From NCBI GenBank assembly GCA_044230205.1, contig JBGARN010000002.1, forward strand, positions 27,024 through 91,023: a DNA stretch of 64,000 bases, in the 5' to 3' direction. Made by a program: the position numbers and the translations under genes. Of this stretch, positions 1-8,700 are shown piece after piece. The notes under the pieces are model-generated. The model did not search any database. It worked only from the letters and a program-made list of their open reading frames with translations, and was not told the DNA's origin. Numbering within the stretch: position 1 is the first letter of the stretch; each line of letters starts with the position of its first letter. The stretch is from JAEUTH01 sp044230205. GTDB taxonomy: Bacteria > Bacteroidota > Bacteroidia > AKYH767-A > OLB10.

Positions 1-1
1 A

Positions 2-799
2 GCACCCATCAATCTTTACGATACACGTGTAAAAGGTGTAACTAATGATTATGCTGCTACAGCCAATAGTGATGTAGTTGTTATTACATCGGGCTTACCA
101 CGTAAACCCGGCATGAGCCGTGATGACCTGATTGCAACTAATGCAGGTATAGTTCGTTCAGTAACTGAAAATATTATTAAGTATTCTCCAAATACTATCA
201 TAATAGTGGTTTCCAATCCGCTTGATGTGATGACTTACTGTGCTTATCTCACTGCCAAACTGCCTGCCAATAAAGTATTCGGTATGGCCGGTATATTAGA
301 CACAGCGCGTTACCGGGCGTTTTTAGCAGAAGCTTTAAATTGTTCTCCGAAAGATATACAGGCTGTTTTAATGGGCGGACATGGCGATACAATGGTTCCG
401 CTTCCACGTTATACAACAGTTGGTGGTATTCCGGTAACTGAACTGATTGACGAAGCAAAACTGAATGCAATTGTTGAAAGAACCAAAAAAGGTGGTGGTG
501 AATTAGTAAACCTTATGGGAACATCGGCATGGTATGCACCGGGTGCTGCTGCAGCACAAATGGTTGAAGCGATTGTTCGCGATCAGCAACGTATTTACCC
601 TGTTTGTGCATGGTTACAGGGAGAATATGGTTTGAAAAATGTTTACTTAGGAGTGCCTGTAAAGTTAGGCCGGAACGGCATTGAGCAAATCATAGAATTG
701 AAACTGAATGCTGATGAAATGAAACTTGTTAACGATTCGGCAAAAGCAGTTAAGGAAGTAATGGATGTTTTAGATGGTATGGCTGCTACAGCTAAGTAA
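2..799 (+). CDS. mdh: malate dehydrogenase, 5' end outside window
   Basis: NAD-dependent malate dehydrogenase of the LDH/MDH-like family, interconverting malate and oxaloacetate in the TCA cycle. The frame is open from base 2, so the gene begins upstream and the N-terminal nucleotide-binding part is missing. Visible family motifs in order: VVVITSGLPRKPGMSRDDL (the substrate-binding arginine loop), VSNPLDVMTY (conserved Asn), ILDTARYR, and the catalytic histidine in GGHGDTMVP (codon 380-382). It ends with TAA at 797-799, just before a strong hairpin it shares with the convergent neighbour. The family assignment is secure; the exact protein length cannot be known here. Confidence 0.95.
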   Translation, partial: APINLYDTRVKGVTNDYAATANSDVVVITSGLPRKPGMSRDDLIATNAGIVRSVTENIIKYSPNTIIIVVSNPLDVMTYCAYLTAKLPANKVFGMAGILDTARYRAFLAEALNCSPKDIQAVLMGGHGDTMVPLPRYTTVGGIPVTELIDEAKLNAIVERTKKGGGELVNLMGTSAWYAPGAAAAQMVEAIVRDQQRIYPVCAWLQGEYGLKNVYLGVPVKLGRNGIEQIIELKLNADEMKLVNDSAKAVKEVMDVLDGMAATAK

Positions 800-813
800 T
801 TAAACTTAAAGTG

Positions 814-853
814 AAAAAAATCCGTGATACAAAACTGTGTCACGGATTTTTTT
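814..853. terminator. bidirectional intrinsic terminator
   Basis: An A-run and TCCGTGA pair with TCACGGA and a T-run: arms 814-831 and 836-853 around a four-base AAAC loop, with one G-T pair. It has a T-tract on either strand, so it can stop transcription from both mdh (plus) and the DAHP synthase gene (minus). The right arm overlaps the last codons and stop of the minus-strand gene. Confidence 0.85.
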
Positions 854-1937
854 TATTCATTATTTCTGATTGTACCCGAATAGATTCATCATGAATCTGA
901 ATGAGAATATTTTTTACAAAATTTCGGTTAAGTCCCAGTTCATCCGCTTTTAGCAGGCATTGCCTTACAATGCTGCTCCATCGAATAATCTGAAAAATAC
1001 TTACCTCACCTGCATCTTTAAGAGCGCCAATTTCTTTAACCAGCTGCATGCGTTCATCCAAAACCTCCAGTAATGAACTATCGAGCATGTCAATTTTTTT
1101 TCGGATGCTTTCCAAACTCAAGGTAAGCCTTTCATCATCAAAAGTGGATTTGCGCATTTTCAAGCCGCTTACCATTTCAAAAAGTTGCTGCGGGTTCACC
1201 TGTTGTTCAACATCACTTAATGCTTTTGCCGGCTGATAATGAGTTTCAATCATTAAACCCGCCATGTCCAAATCAATACTTTGCTGCGCCACTACAGGTA
1301 ATAAATGTGTGTTCCCAGCTATATGGCTTATATCACAAATTACCGGCAATTGAGGATGTTGTGTTTTCAACTCGATAATTGCTTCCCATCGCGGTGCATT
1401 ACGGTACTCTGTTTTTTCATAAGTAAAAAACCCGCGATGCACAGCAGCCAGTTTTTTTATGCCGGCTCGTTGTATGCGCTCCAGGGCTCCAAGCCATAAT
1501 TGCAAATCGGGGTGCAGGGGATTTTTTACCAGTACAGGAACATCAACACCTTGCAAGGCATCGGCTATTTCCTGAACAAAAAAAGGATTTACTGAGGTGC
1601 GTGCACCTATCCACAAAAAATCAATGCCGGCATTTAATGCAGCTTCAACATGCTTTGAATTTGCAACTTCGGTAGCAACACGCATACCGGTTTGTTGCTT
1701 AACGGCTTTAAGCCATGCTAAGCCTTTCTGCCCAACTCCTTCAAATGTTCCGGGGCGGGTGCGCGGTTTCCAAACACCGGCACGAAAAATATTATGCGGA
1801 AAATTGGTTGCAATAGCTGATGCTGTAAGGAGCAATTGTTCTTCCGACTCTGCACTGCATGGGCCTGCAATTAAAACCCTGCTATCGCCTTGCTTCAGCC
1901 AATTATCAATTGCATTTATTTCCAGTAGCTCATTCAT
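840..1937 (-). CDS. DAHP synthase / chorismate mutase bifunctional enzyme
   Basis: A 365-residue fusion acting at the entrance and the phenylalanine/tyrosine branch of aromatic amino acid synthesis. Residues about 18-260 are a DAHP synthetase I/KDSA-type barrel that condenses phosphoenolpyruvate and erythrose 4-phosphate. Its motifs are IAGPCSAES (23-31), WKPRTRPGTFEGVG (56-69), GARTSVNPF (111-119), LVKNPLHPD (136-144), AVHRGF (165-170) and CDISHIAGNT (201-210). Residues about 270-355 are an AroQ-type chorismate mutase with ESIRKKIDMLDSSLLEVLDE (276-295) and a lysine-containing second helix. This order is common in Bacteroidota. The fusion probably couples the two steps for feedback control (inference). 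The stop codon at 840-842 lies inside the terminator hairpin shared with mdh. Confidence 0.93.
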   Translation of the reverse strand: MNELLEINAIDNWLKQGDSRVLIAGPCSAESEEQLLLTASAIATNFPHNIFRAGVWKPRTRPGTFEGVGQKGLAWLKAVKQQTGMRVATEVANSKHVEAALNAGIDFLWIGARTSVNPFFVQEIADALQGVDVPVLVKNPLHPDLQLWLGALERIQRAGIKKLAAVHRGFFTYEKTEYRNAPRWEAIIELKTQHPQLPVICDISHIAGNTHLLPVVAQQSIDLDMAGLMIETHYQPAKALSDVEQQVNPQQLFEMVSGLKMRKSTFDDERLTLSLESIRKKIDMLDSSLLEVLDERMQLVKEIGALKDAGEVSIFQIIRWSSIVRQCLLKADELGLNRNFVKNILIQIHDESIRVQSEIMNKKNP

Positions 1938-2055
1938 TATCTGTACGCTTCAATTTCATCTCAATATAATCTCGAAAGAGTTTTAATAATAGTACTTTTT
2001 ATTGCAAGAACCAGCATATGTAACGCTCCATTTTAGTCATCAACAATCAAATTTT

Positions 2056-2796
2056 CTACGACCGTCCCTCTTCATTCAATTTGCCACTCTTCTTCAAAGT
2101 GCGCAATAATAAAGCCATTAAAACTGTAGCCCCTAAAACATAACCCTGCCACATAAAGAATTTGTATTCTCCATGAGTTGCATAATACCGCAATACATCA
2201 ACAAACAAAAATCCTAAAACTGTGTTTAGAACACCGGTATATTCTCTTCGCAAAACCGTAATCATAGAAAAAGGTATAGCTGATTTTACAAACTGTGAAA
2301 GCCTGGGAACAAACGCAGGTGCTTTTAATGACCAGTCTAAATATGCCTTTCCAAACTTACGTTCCAAAAAACGCTCTTCGGCAAACATTATGCGTTCGTA
2401 ATAGAGCCAGTACATAAGCGATACTATAATAACAAAGTACCAGTTTAACGTATAGATTACTATACCAATCCACATGAGGTAATTACCAAGGTACAAAGGA
2501 TGACGAACCACAGAATAAATGCCGGTAGAGTTTAAAGATTCTGCAACCTGCTCTTCGGTATTTCTTCCTGAAGTTCCTTTGGGAGTTGTTCCAACCGTAT
2601 AAGCCCGAATCCATTGACCAATAAAACTAACTGCCACCGCTATTGCACCCGTAATTAATTTTTGTTCATCACTTACAGAACTATAGTCAGTTAAAAATAT
2701 TACAGGTACTGCAAGCACAAACAAAAAAACCGGCAGCCAGCCCCTTCGTTTAAATAACCAGTTACCATCGCTTTCAAAAGAATGCAGTAAAGCCAT
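2056..2796 (-). CDS. isoprenylcysteine carboxyl methyltransferase-like membrane protein
   Basis: A 246-residue integral membrane protein of the ICMT/phospholipid-methyltransferase superfamily. Hydrophobic segments lie near residues 18-36, 45-65 and 102-130, with more towards the C-terminus (near 175-225). The family signature is visible: VVRHPLYLGNYLMWIG (about 96-111; RHPxYxG) followed by EERFLERKFGKAYLDW (about 140-155), the SAM-binding part of the fold. Bacteria lack prenylated CAAX proteins, so the substrate is not known; a lipid or small hydrophobic molecule is more likely (inference). It is divergent from the M1 peptidase gene across a 237-bp gap holding an inverted repeat. Confidence 0.8.
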   Translation of the reverse strand: MALLHSFESDGNWLFKRRGWLPVFLFVLAVPVIFLTDYSSVSDEQKLITGAIAVAVSFIGQWIRAYTVGTTPKGTSGRNTEEQVAESLNSTGIYSVVRHPLYLGNYLMWIGIVIYTLNWYFVIIVSLMYWLYYERIMFAEERFLERKFGKAYLDWSLKAPAFVPRLSQFVKSAIPFSMITVLRREYTGVLNTVLGFLFVDVLRYYATHGEYKFFMWQGYVLGATVLMALLLRTLKKSGKLNEEGRS

Positions 2797-2898
2797 ATGT
2801 TGTATTTCAGTTTATTGTTGCAATATGGAAATTGATAACCGGGATAAATGTGCAATGAAATTGCTGTATATGTTTTATTACAACTTTCCTACCGATCA

Positions 2899-2955
2899 TC
2901 AACTTTGAATAATACAATCTAATTGCATTATTGCAGCAAATTAAATCAAAGTTGA
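2899..2955. repeat. 10-bp inverted repeat in divergent promoter region
   Basis: TCAACTTTGA at 2899-2908 is repeated as its exact reverse complement at 2946-2955, 37 bp apart. It sits between the divergent methyltransferase-like and M1 peptidase genes. It could be a paired operator; no regulator is recognised, and AT-rich sequence makes chance pairing possible. Confidence 0.4.
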
Positions 2956-3009
2956 CGGTTAATTAAAGTTTAAACAAAATCAGCATACATTCTTATCTTT
3001 TTTGAAATT

Positions 3010-3017
3010 TACATTTG
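3010..3017 (+). promoter_or_regulatory. Bacteroidota -7 promoter element
   Basis: TACATTTG matches the Bacteroidota -7 consensus TAnnTTTG exactly and ends 16 bp before the ATG of the M1 peptidase gene. A -33 TTTG at the usual distance is not evident, so the promoter is only partly supported. Confidence 0.45.
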
Positions 3018-3033
3018 ATTTATTTACCACTTT

Positions 3034-4914
3034 ATGAATTTTAAGCTGCTATTGACTTTTTCTGTTCTTACTGTGTTTTCAAGTACGATTTTAGGACAAA
3101 ACACTGAGCTTCCGCAAAATAAAAACTATCGCAATGCCATTAAAAATAAAACCCGTAGCGCTGATGGCAAACCTGGTATAAATTACTGGACCAATTTTGC
3201 TGAGTACGATATAAATGTAGAAGTAATTCCGCATGAAAAAATCGTTAAAGGATCAGCAACCATTTTGTATTACAACAATTCTCCTGATACGCTGAACAAG
3301 CTCGTTTTAAGATTATTGCAAAATGTTCACAAACCTACCATGCCACGCAATGATAATGTTGACGCGGCATATCTTACGGATGGGATAACTATTGAGAAGT
3401 TGCTGATTAATAATGCGCCAAATGAATGGAATAAGAATAATGAAGATGTGCGCACCCTGCATAATCTAAATCTTGCGCAACCGGTTTTGCCAAAAACAAC
3501 TGTTACCTTATATGTAGAATGGCATTATAAACTAAATTTTACAAGTAATAATGTTCGCGAAGGAATGATAGACAGTAACAGTTTTTTTATTGCGTATTGG
3601 TATCCGCGCTTAAGTGTTTATGATGATGCAGATGGCTGGGATTTAATACAACACTCCGAGCAGGCTGAGTTTTACAACGATTTTGGAAACTACAATGTGA
3701 AAATAAAGGTGCCGGGTGACTATATGGTTTTGGCTACAGGCCAATTGCAAAATGCCAGTGATGTACTCAATGCAAATGTAGCAGCACGCATTGAAGAAGC
3801 TTTGAACAACAACGATATTAACCTTTGCGTTTTAAAAGAAGATTTACGTGCAAAAACAGTTACTGTGCCGAATGCTTTTAATACCTGGCATTACCTTGCT
3901 GATACCGTTACTGATTTTGCATTCGGAATTTCAAACCACTATTTGCTGGACGCTGCCAGCGCTTTGATTGATACATCGAGCGGCAAAAGGGTTTTAATAC
4001 TGGTAGCTTACGACACATCAGCCGTTAATTACAAGCAAGTGTGCAAATGGTCTCAACAGTCTATAAATTATCTTAACTGGCAGATGCCCGCTGTGCAGTT
4101 TCCTTATAGTAATATTTCTGTTTTCCAGGGTAATTCGTTTATGGAGTATCCAATGCTGGTAAATGATATGGAAGAGGAAGACATTAATGATATGCAATCA
4201 ACCACCCTGCATGAAATTGCTCACAGTTACTTTCCGTTTCTTACCGGTATTAACGAAACGCGTTATGCATTTATGGATGAAGGCTGGGTAACTTTTTTTG
4301 AATTATTGGGCAATACCGCCTGCTTCAATCAAAAAAATGGTGACAAATTGTGGGCAGCCTATTACTGTAAACTACAGCGGGGTGCAATTAATACACCTAT
4401 CATGAGCTATTCATACGAACTTGTTGATAATTATGGATTCAACTCTTATGGCAAGCCGGCCTTAGCTTATTATACGCTGATGAATTTTTTGGGTGAGGAA
4501 AAATTTAAAACATGCCTTCATGAGTACATCAAACGGTGGCAGCACAGGCATCCGCTACCTTATGATTTCTTCAACACGTTTAACAATGTAAGCAAACAAG
4601 ATTTGAATTGGTTTTGGCAAAACTGGTTTTTTAAGTTTAATTATTTTGATGTAGGTATTGATACTGTAAAAGCAACCGGTAACAAATATGCAATTGTCCT
4701 TGAAAATACAGGCGGGCTGGCTGTACCCATCAATCTTGAAATTACGTTTACTGATGGCACTACAATGATGCTTGCCCAAAAATGCGATGTATGGAAAACC
4801 AAAAAAACAGTGGTGATAGAAAAAGTATTTTCTAAAAAAATTAAACAAGTAAAACTGGATAATGGAATTTATCCCGATGCTGATAAAAACAATGATATTA
4901 TAAAGTTGAACTAA
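3034..4914 (+). CDS. secreted M1 family metallopeptidase
   Basis: A 626-residue gluzincin of the M1 aminopeptidase family, exported to the periplasm or surface by a signal peptide (residues 1-21, cleaved near ILGQ). The zinc site is complete: H393EIAH397, then 18 residues, then E416 in FMDEGW. The substrate-anchoring GxMEN loop appears as GNSFMEY (366-372). The N-terminal 30-280 region is the beta-saddle typical of M1 enzymes. The protein is shorter than classical PepN and lacks its large helical C-domain, ending instead in a short beta-rich tail. It has no T9SS sorting tail, so it probably stays periplasmic (inference). It is followed 63 bp later by tmk on the same strand, which looks unrelated in function. 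Confidence 0.85.
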   Translation: MNFKLLLTFSVLTVFSSTILGQNTELPQNKNYRNAIKNKTRSADGKPGINYWTNFAEYDINVEVIPHEKIVKGSATILYYNNSPDTLNKLVLRLLQNVHKPTMPRNDNVDAAYLTDGITIEKLLINNAPNEWNKNNEDVRTLHNLNLAQPVLPKTTVTLYVEWHYKLNFTSNNVREGMIDSNSFFIAYWYPRLSVYDDADGWDLIQHSEQAEFYNDFGNYNVKIKVPGDYMVLATGQLQNASDVLNANVAARIEEALNNNDINLCVLKEDLRAKTVTVPNAFNTWHYLADTVTDFAFGISNHYLLDAASALIDTSSGKRVLILVAYDTSAVNYKQVCKWSQQSINYLNWQMPAVQFPYSNISVFQGNSFMEYPMLVNDMEEEDINDMQSTTLHEIAHSYFPFLTGINETRYAFMDEGWVTFFELLGNTACFNQKNGDKLWAAYYCKLQRGAINTPIMSYSYELVDNYGFNSYGKPALAYYTLMNFLGEEKFKTCLHEYIKRWQHRHPLPYDFFNTFNNVSKQDLNWFWQNWFFKFNYFDVGIDTVKATGNKYAIVLENTGGLAVPINLEITFTDGTTMMLAQKCDVWKTKKTVVIEKVFSKKIKQVKLDNGIYPDADKNNDIIKLN

Positions 4915-4977
4915 TTGAATAAAGCTAAAGCTCAACAACGCATTTTATTTTAATACATTCGCTCACAGATCATTCAT

Positions 4978-5619
4978 ATGAAAAAGAATTTATTCATTGC
5001 TTTTGAAGGCATTGACGGAAGTGGTAAAAGCACGCAGGTAAAATTGTTGTCCTACAATTTGAAAAATGCCGGCTATAAAGTATATGTTACCTGTGAGCCA
5101 ACCGATGGGCCTATCGGTAAAATGATACGTGATATTTTCATCCATAAAATGGAAGCTGATCATCGTACCATTGCCGGTTTATTTGTTGCCGACCGTTTGG
5201 ATCATTTGCTTAATAAAACAAATGGCGTTTTAAAAAAGCTTGAAGAAGGTTATACGGTAATTACCGATCGATATTATTTTTCATCCTACGCTTATCATGG
5301 AGCGCATATGGATATGAAATGGGTTATTGATGCCAATGCCATGAGTGCCGAATTATTGCGGCCTGATCTTAACATCTATCTTGATATTGACCCTGAAGCC
5401 AGCATGGACCGTCTTCACAGCGATCGCCCTTCACTGGAGCTTTTTGAAAACGTGGAGAACTTAAAAATTGTACGCAACAAATACCACGAAGCTATTGAAT
5501 TGCTCAGGCACGAAGAAAAAGTTTTCATGTTGGATGCTCACCGTGCTCCTCATATTATTGCATCTGAAATATGGAATGAAGTATCGCAGCTTTTGGTTGA
5601 AACCGGGAAACATGGTTAA
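4978..5619 (+). CDS. tmk: thymidylate kinase
   Basis: A 213-residue dTMP kinase making dTDP from dTMP with ATP for DNA synthesis. The P-loop EGIDGSGKST is at residues 10-19, the DR(Y/F) substrate motif at TDRYYFSSYAYHG, and the downstream PDLNIYLDIDPE strand and RxxxD region are as expected for bacterial Tmk. Length is typical. The start codon is the first ATG after an AT-rich leader. It converges on the lamin-tail protein gene. Confidence 0.96.
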   Translation: MKKNLFIAFEGIDGSGKSTQVKLLSYNLKNAGYKVYVTCEPTDGPIGKMIRDIFIHKMEADHRTIAGLFVADRLDHLLNKTNGVLKKLEEGYTVITDRYYFSSYAYHGAHMDMKWVIDANAMSAELLRPDLNIYLDIDPEASMDRLHSDRPSLELFENVENLKIVRNKYHEAIELLRHEEKVFMLDAHRAPHIIASEIWNEVSQLLVETGKHG

Positions 5620-5646
5620 ATTTCAGTAACCCTATCTATATCAATC

Positions 5647-5693
5647 TTGATAAAGCTTTGCGCTGCAAGCTCTAAATAAGCTGTCTTTATCAA
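5647..5693. terminator. inverted repeat between convergent genes, possible terminator
   Basis: TTGATAAAG (5647-5655) pairs with CTTTATCAA (5685-5693), and a smaller AGCTT/AAGCT hairpin lies inside. It is in the 81-bp gap between tmk and the lamin-tail gene, where a two-way terminator would be expected. It has no long T-tract, so support is moderate. Confidence 0.5.
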
Positions 5694-5700
5694 AAGCTAT

Positions 5701-8700
5701 TTATTTTAGTTTTCCTGCAACTACAAAAGTGTTCTTGTATTTACGAACATCACCAGCGGTATTAAATATTTCAGAATATAAAACATAGATGCCGATTTTT
5801 GCTTTTTCATTGTCAAGGTTTATTCCATTCCAGCTTAGGGTAGCATCCTCACCAACCAATACATTCCTAGCAACATATTGTATAACACGACCGCGCGAAT
5901 CAAAAACTGTGGCATTTACCACCAGCCCCGGTTCATTAAAGTGATATCGTATACTTAAAACGTCATTATATCCATCCTCATCAGGTGAAAAAACCCGGGG
6001 GATAATTTCAATATTTTCATTTCCACTTCCTGCTTCCATTGCTTGCGAATTTTTGTAGGCAGGTGTTGCAAAACCAATGGTTTGCGCAGCGCTTTGCCAA
6101 TTCGTACTGTCCTGTGTAGGCCGGGTAAAACTAAGTCGCTCTAACGAAACCCCTTCTGCATCATTTATCAGCGGGTAATGAAATTTATCTGAATACCTGA
6201 ACTGGTCAATCCTTTTAAAATTTTCATTCAGCAATACAACTTTTCCTTCATCATCATTAAAGGTTGGGAGATTTATTGCTTTAATAATTCTGTTAGGATT
6301 GGGGGTGCTGTATCGTAACTTAATATCATCAGGGTTTTCAGTAATCGCTAAATAGTCGCCCGGGAAAAGCAGCAAATTGTCTGAAGTAATTTCATAAATA
6401 TCATTTAAGGTGTCTGTTGCCAAATCAGCATTGGCTATTTTTAATCCCCGCAAATCAAAAATTTTATTGGAATTGTTATACAATTCCACAAAATCGTACC
6501 CACCACTATATGGATTAAATAATATTTCATTGATCAGCAAATCTGCGTCAGTTGCTGTATCAGCAATTGCAACTTGTACTGTTGTAGCACTATTAATTAA
6601 ATTACCGCTGCAGTCTTTCAGATTACTAACTGTTAGAGTATAGGTAATGTTTTTCTGAAAAGTACCGGCAAACTGCAGAATTACAAAATCAGCATACGGG
6701 TTAGTAGCTGCAAAAGCTGGTGAGCCTATACCCTGATCCAGACTGTAATTCTGCTCCAGCGATAATGTGCTTTCATCCATAGCTTCGTTAAAAAACAACA
6801 TAATAGTCTGCGGGTCGTAGATGTAAGCCTTTTTGATTAATGGCGCTTCACTGTCAAAGTATATTCCATTTATACTATTGATGTTTCCGGGAGTACCGCC
6901 AATTACAGAATTGGAAGCAGACCAGTTATCACCAGTAGGGCATGGAAAATTCTGATCAATGCGCTCCAGTGAATAACCATTGCTGGTTTTATCAGGATCA
7001 TGATACCAGCTGTCAGAATAATTCACTTCATCAATTTTCTGATTGTTGTTATCGTACAAGGTAAGGTTGTCTCCTGAGTTATTCAATGATGGAAATAATC
7101 CAATACCAATTGCGTTACCGAATACCGATAAATCGGCAACGTTGGAAGTGCTGCATATAATAAGGTAACTGCCCGGAGTAAGCGTTAAATTCTGGCAGGG
7201 CCCGCTACTGCCTGATGCATCATGTAAAGTCCAATCAGTTAGATTTAAATTTTTCGAACTTCGGTTATAAATCTCAACATACTCTGCATTAGGCAAGCCC
7301 AGCAAATCAGTTGGCGCAGCCATAATTTCATTAAAGATGATATCACCTGGCAAAGCGCTAACCGGAGCAAACCAGGTAAATGTGGCTGAACTGTTTGAAG
7401 CTATAATCCCGTCATTAATCCCGGTAACATTATTTATAACCACCGTATTAAGCAAAGCATCAGTAAAGTTTGTGGTAAAAGTTAAATGCACTATTGATGA
7501 ATCAATACCATCACGTAACACAGTTAAAGGATTGCCAATACCATTGTTAACAACATAGTTTGCCGTATCTTCTGCACTGAGTTGCTGCACAGGCATTGAG
7601 AATTTTATATCAATTGCATTCTGAGAAATTACTGTTACACTGTTAATTATTGGCAATTCAAACTGGAAAACAGAGGTGGATCCTGCAGCAAGCAGGTTAC
7701 CTGAACAATCTGCTATGCCATTAAAAGAAATAGTATAGAGGATGCCTGCCTGAAATGGAATTGCAAATTGCAGAATAACTCTGTCAGAATAGGGTAATGC
7801 ATTAGCCAATATCGGAACTCCTATTCCATTGTCAACTGAATAATTGTTTACATTGGAAAGGGTTGCAACATCCATGGATTCGTTAAAAACAACTGTAACA
7901 GATTGTAAAATAACATTTACCGTATTGGTAATAATGGGAGGCGTTGTATCGGTGATAACTGAATTGATGCTGTTAATCGTTCCGGGTGTGCCACCAATAA
8001 TCGCAGCTGATGCTGCCCAGTTAATCAATGTAGGACATGGAAAATTTTTATCAATGCGCTCTAATGAATATCCATTACTTATTTTAGTTGAATCCTGATA
8101 CCAGGTTTCATCATAAGCAACATGATTAATTTCAAGGGTAGTACTATCATAAAGCGACAGGTTGTCGCCAGTATTATTTAATGATGGAAATGAACTAACC
8201 CCAATGGTATTTCCAAAAGCTGATAATGCTGTTACATTACTGTTGCTGCACACTATGATGAAACTATCGGGAGCAAGAATGATGTTGGGAAATGCTCCGC
8301 TGCTTCCCGTTGCATCATGCAATGTCCATTTAAACAAATTCAGGTTTTTTGAACTGCGGTTAAATAGTTCCACATACTCTGCATTGGGCAACCCTAATGA
8401 GCCTGTAGGGGCAGCCATAATTTCATTAATGATAATGTCGTTTGGAGCAGCAACCACCGGAGCGAACCACGTAAAAGTTCCAGTGGTATTTGGTGATACC
8501 ATTATGTTATTTACACTACTAATATTATTTACGGTAAGTGTGTTAAGCAAAGCATCTGTAAAATTGGTGGTGAAAGTGAGATGTACCAGTGAAGAATCTG
8601 AAGCATCGCGAATTGCAACTGTCGGATTTCCTATACTATTGTTTACAGCATAATTGGTAAGATTCTCAGCACTGGCCAGCTGCAATTCTTCCGTAAATTT

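Noticed and set aside
7844..8653. Long plus-strand open frames within the lamin-tail gene
   Set aside because: They are antisense to a well-supported coding region with recognisable domains and have no homology-like motifs of their own.
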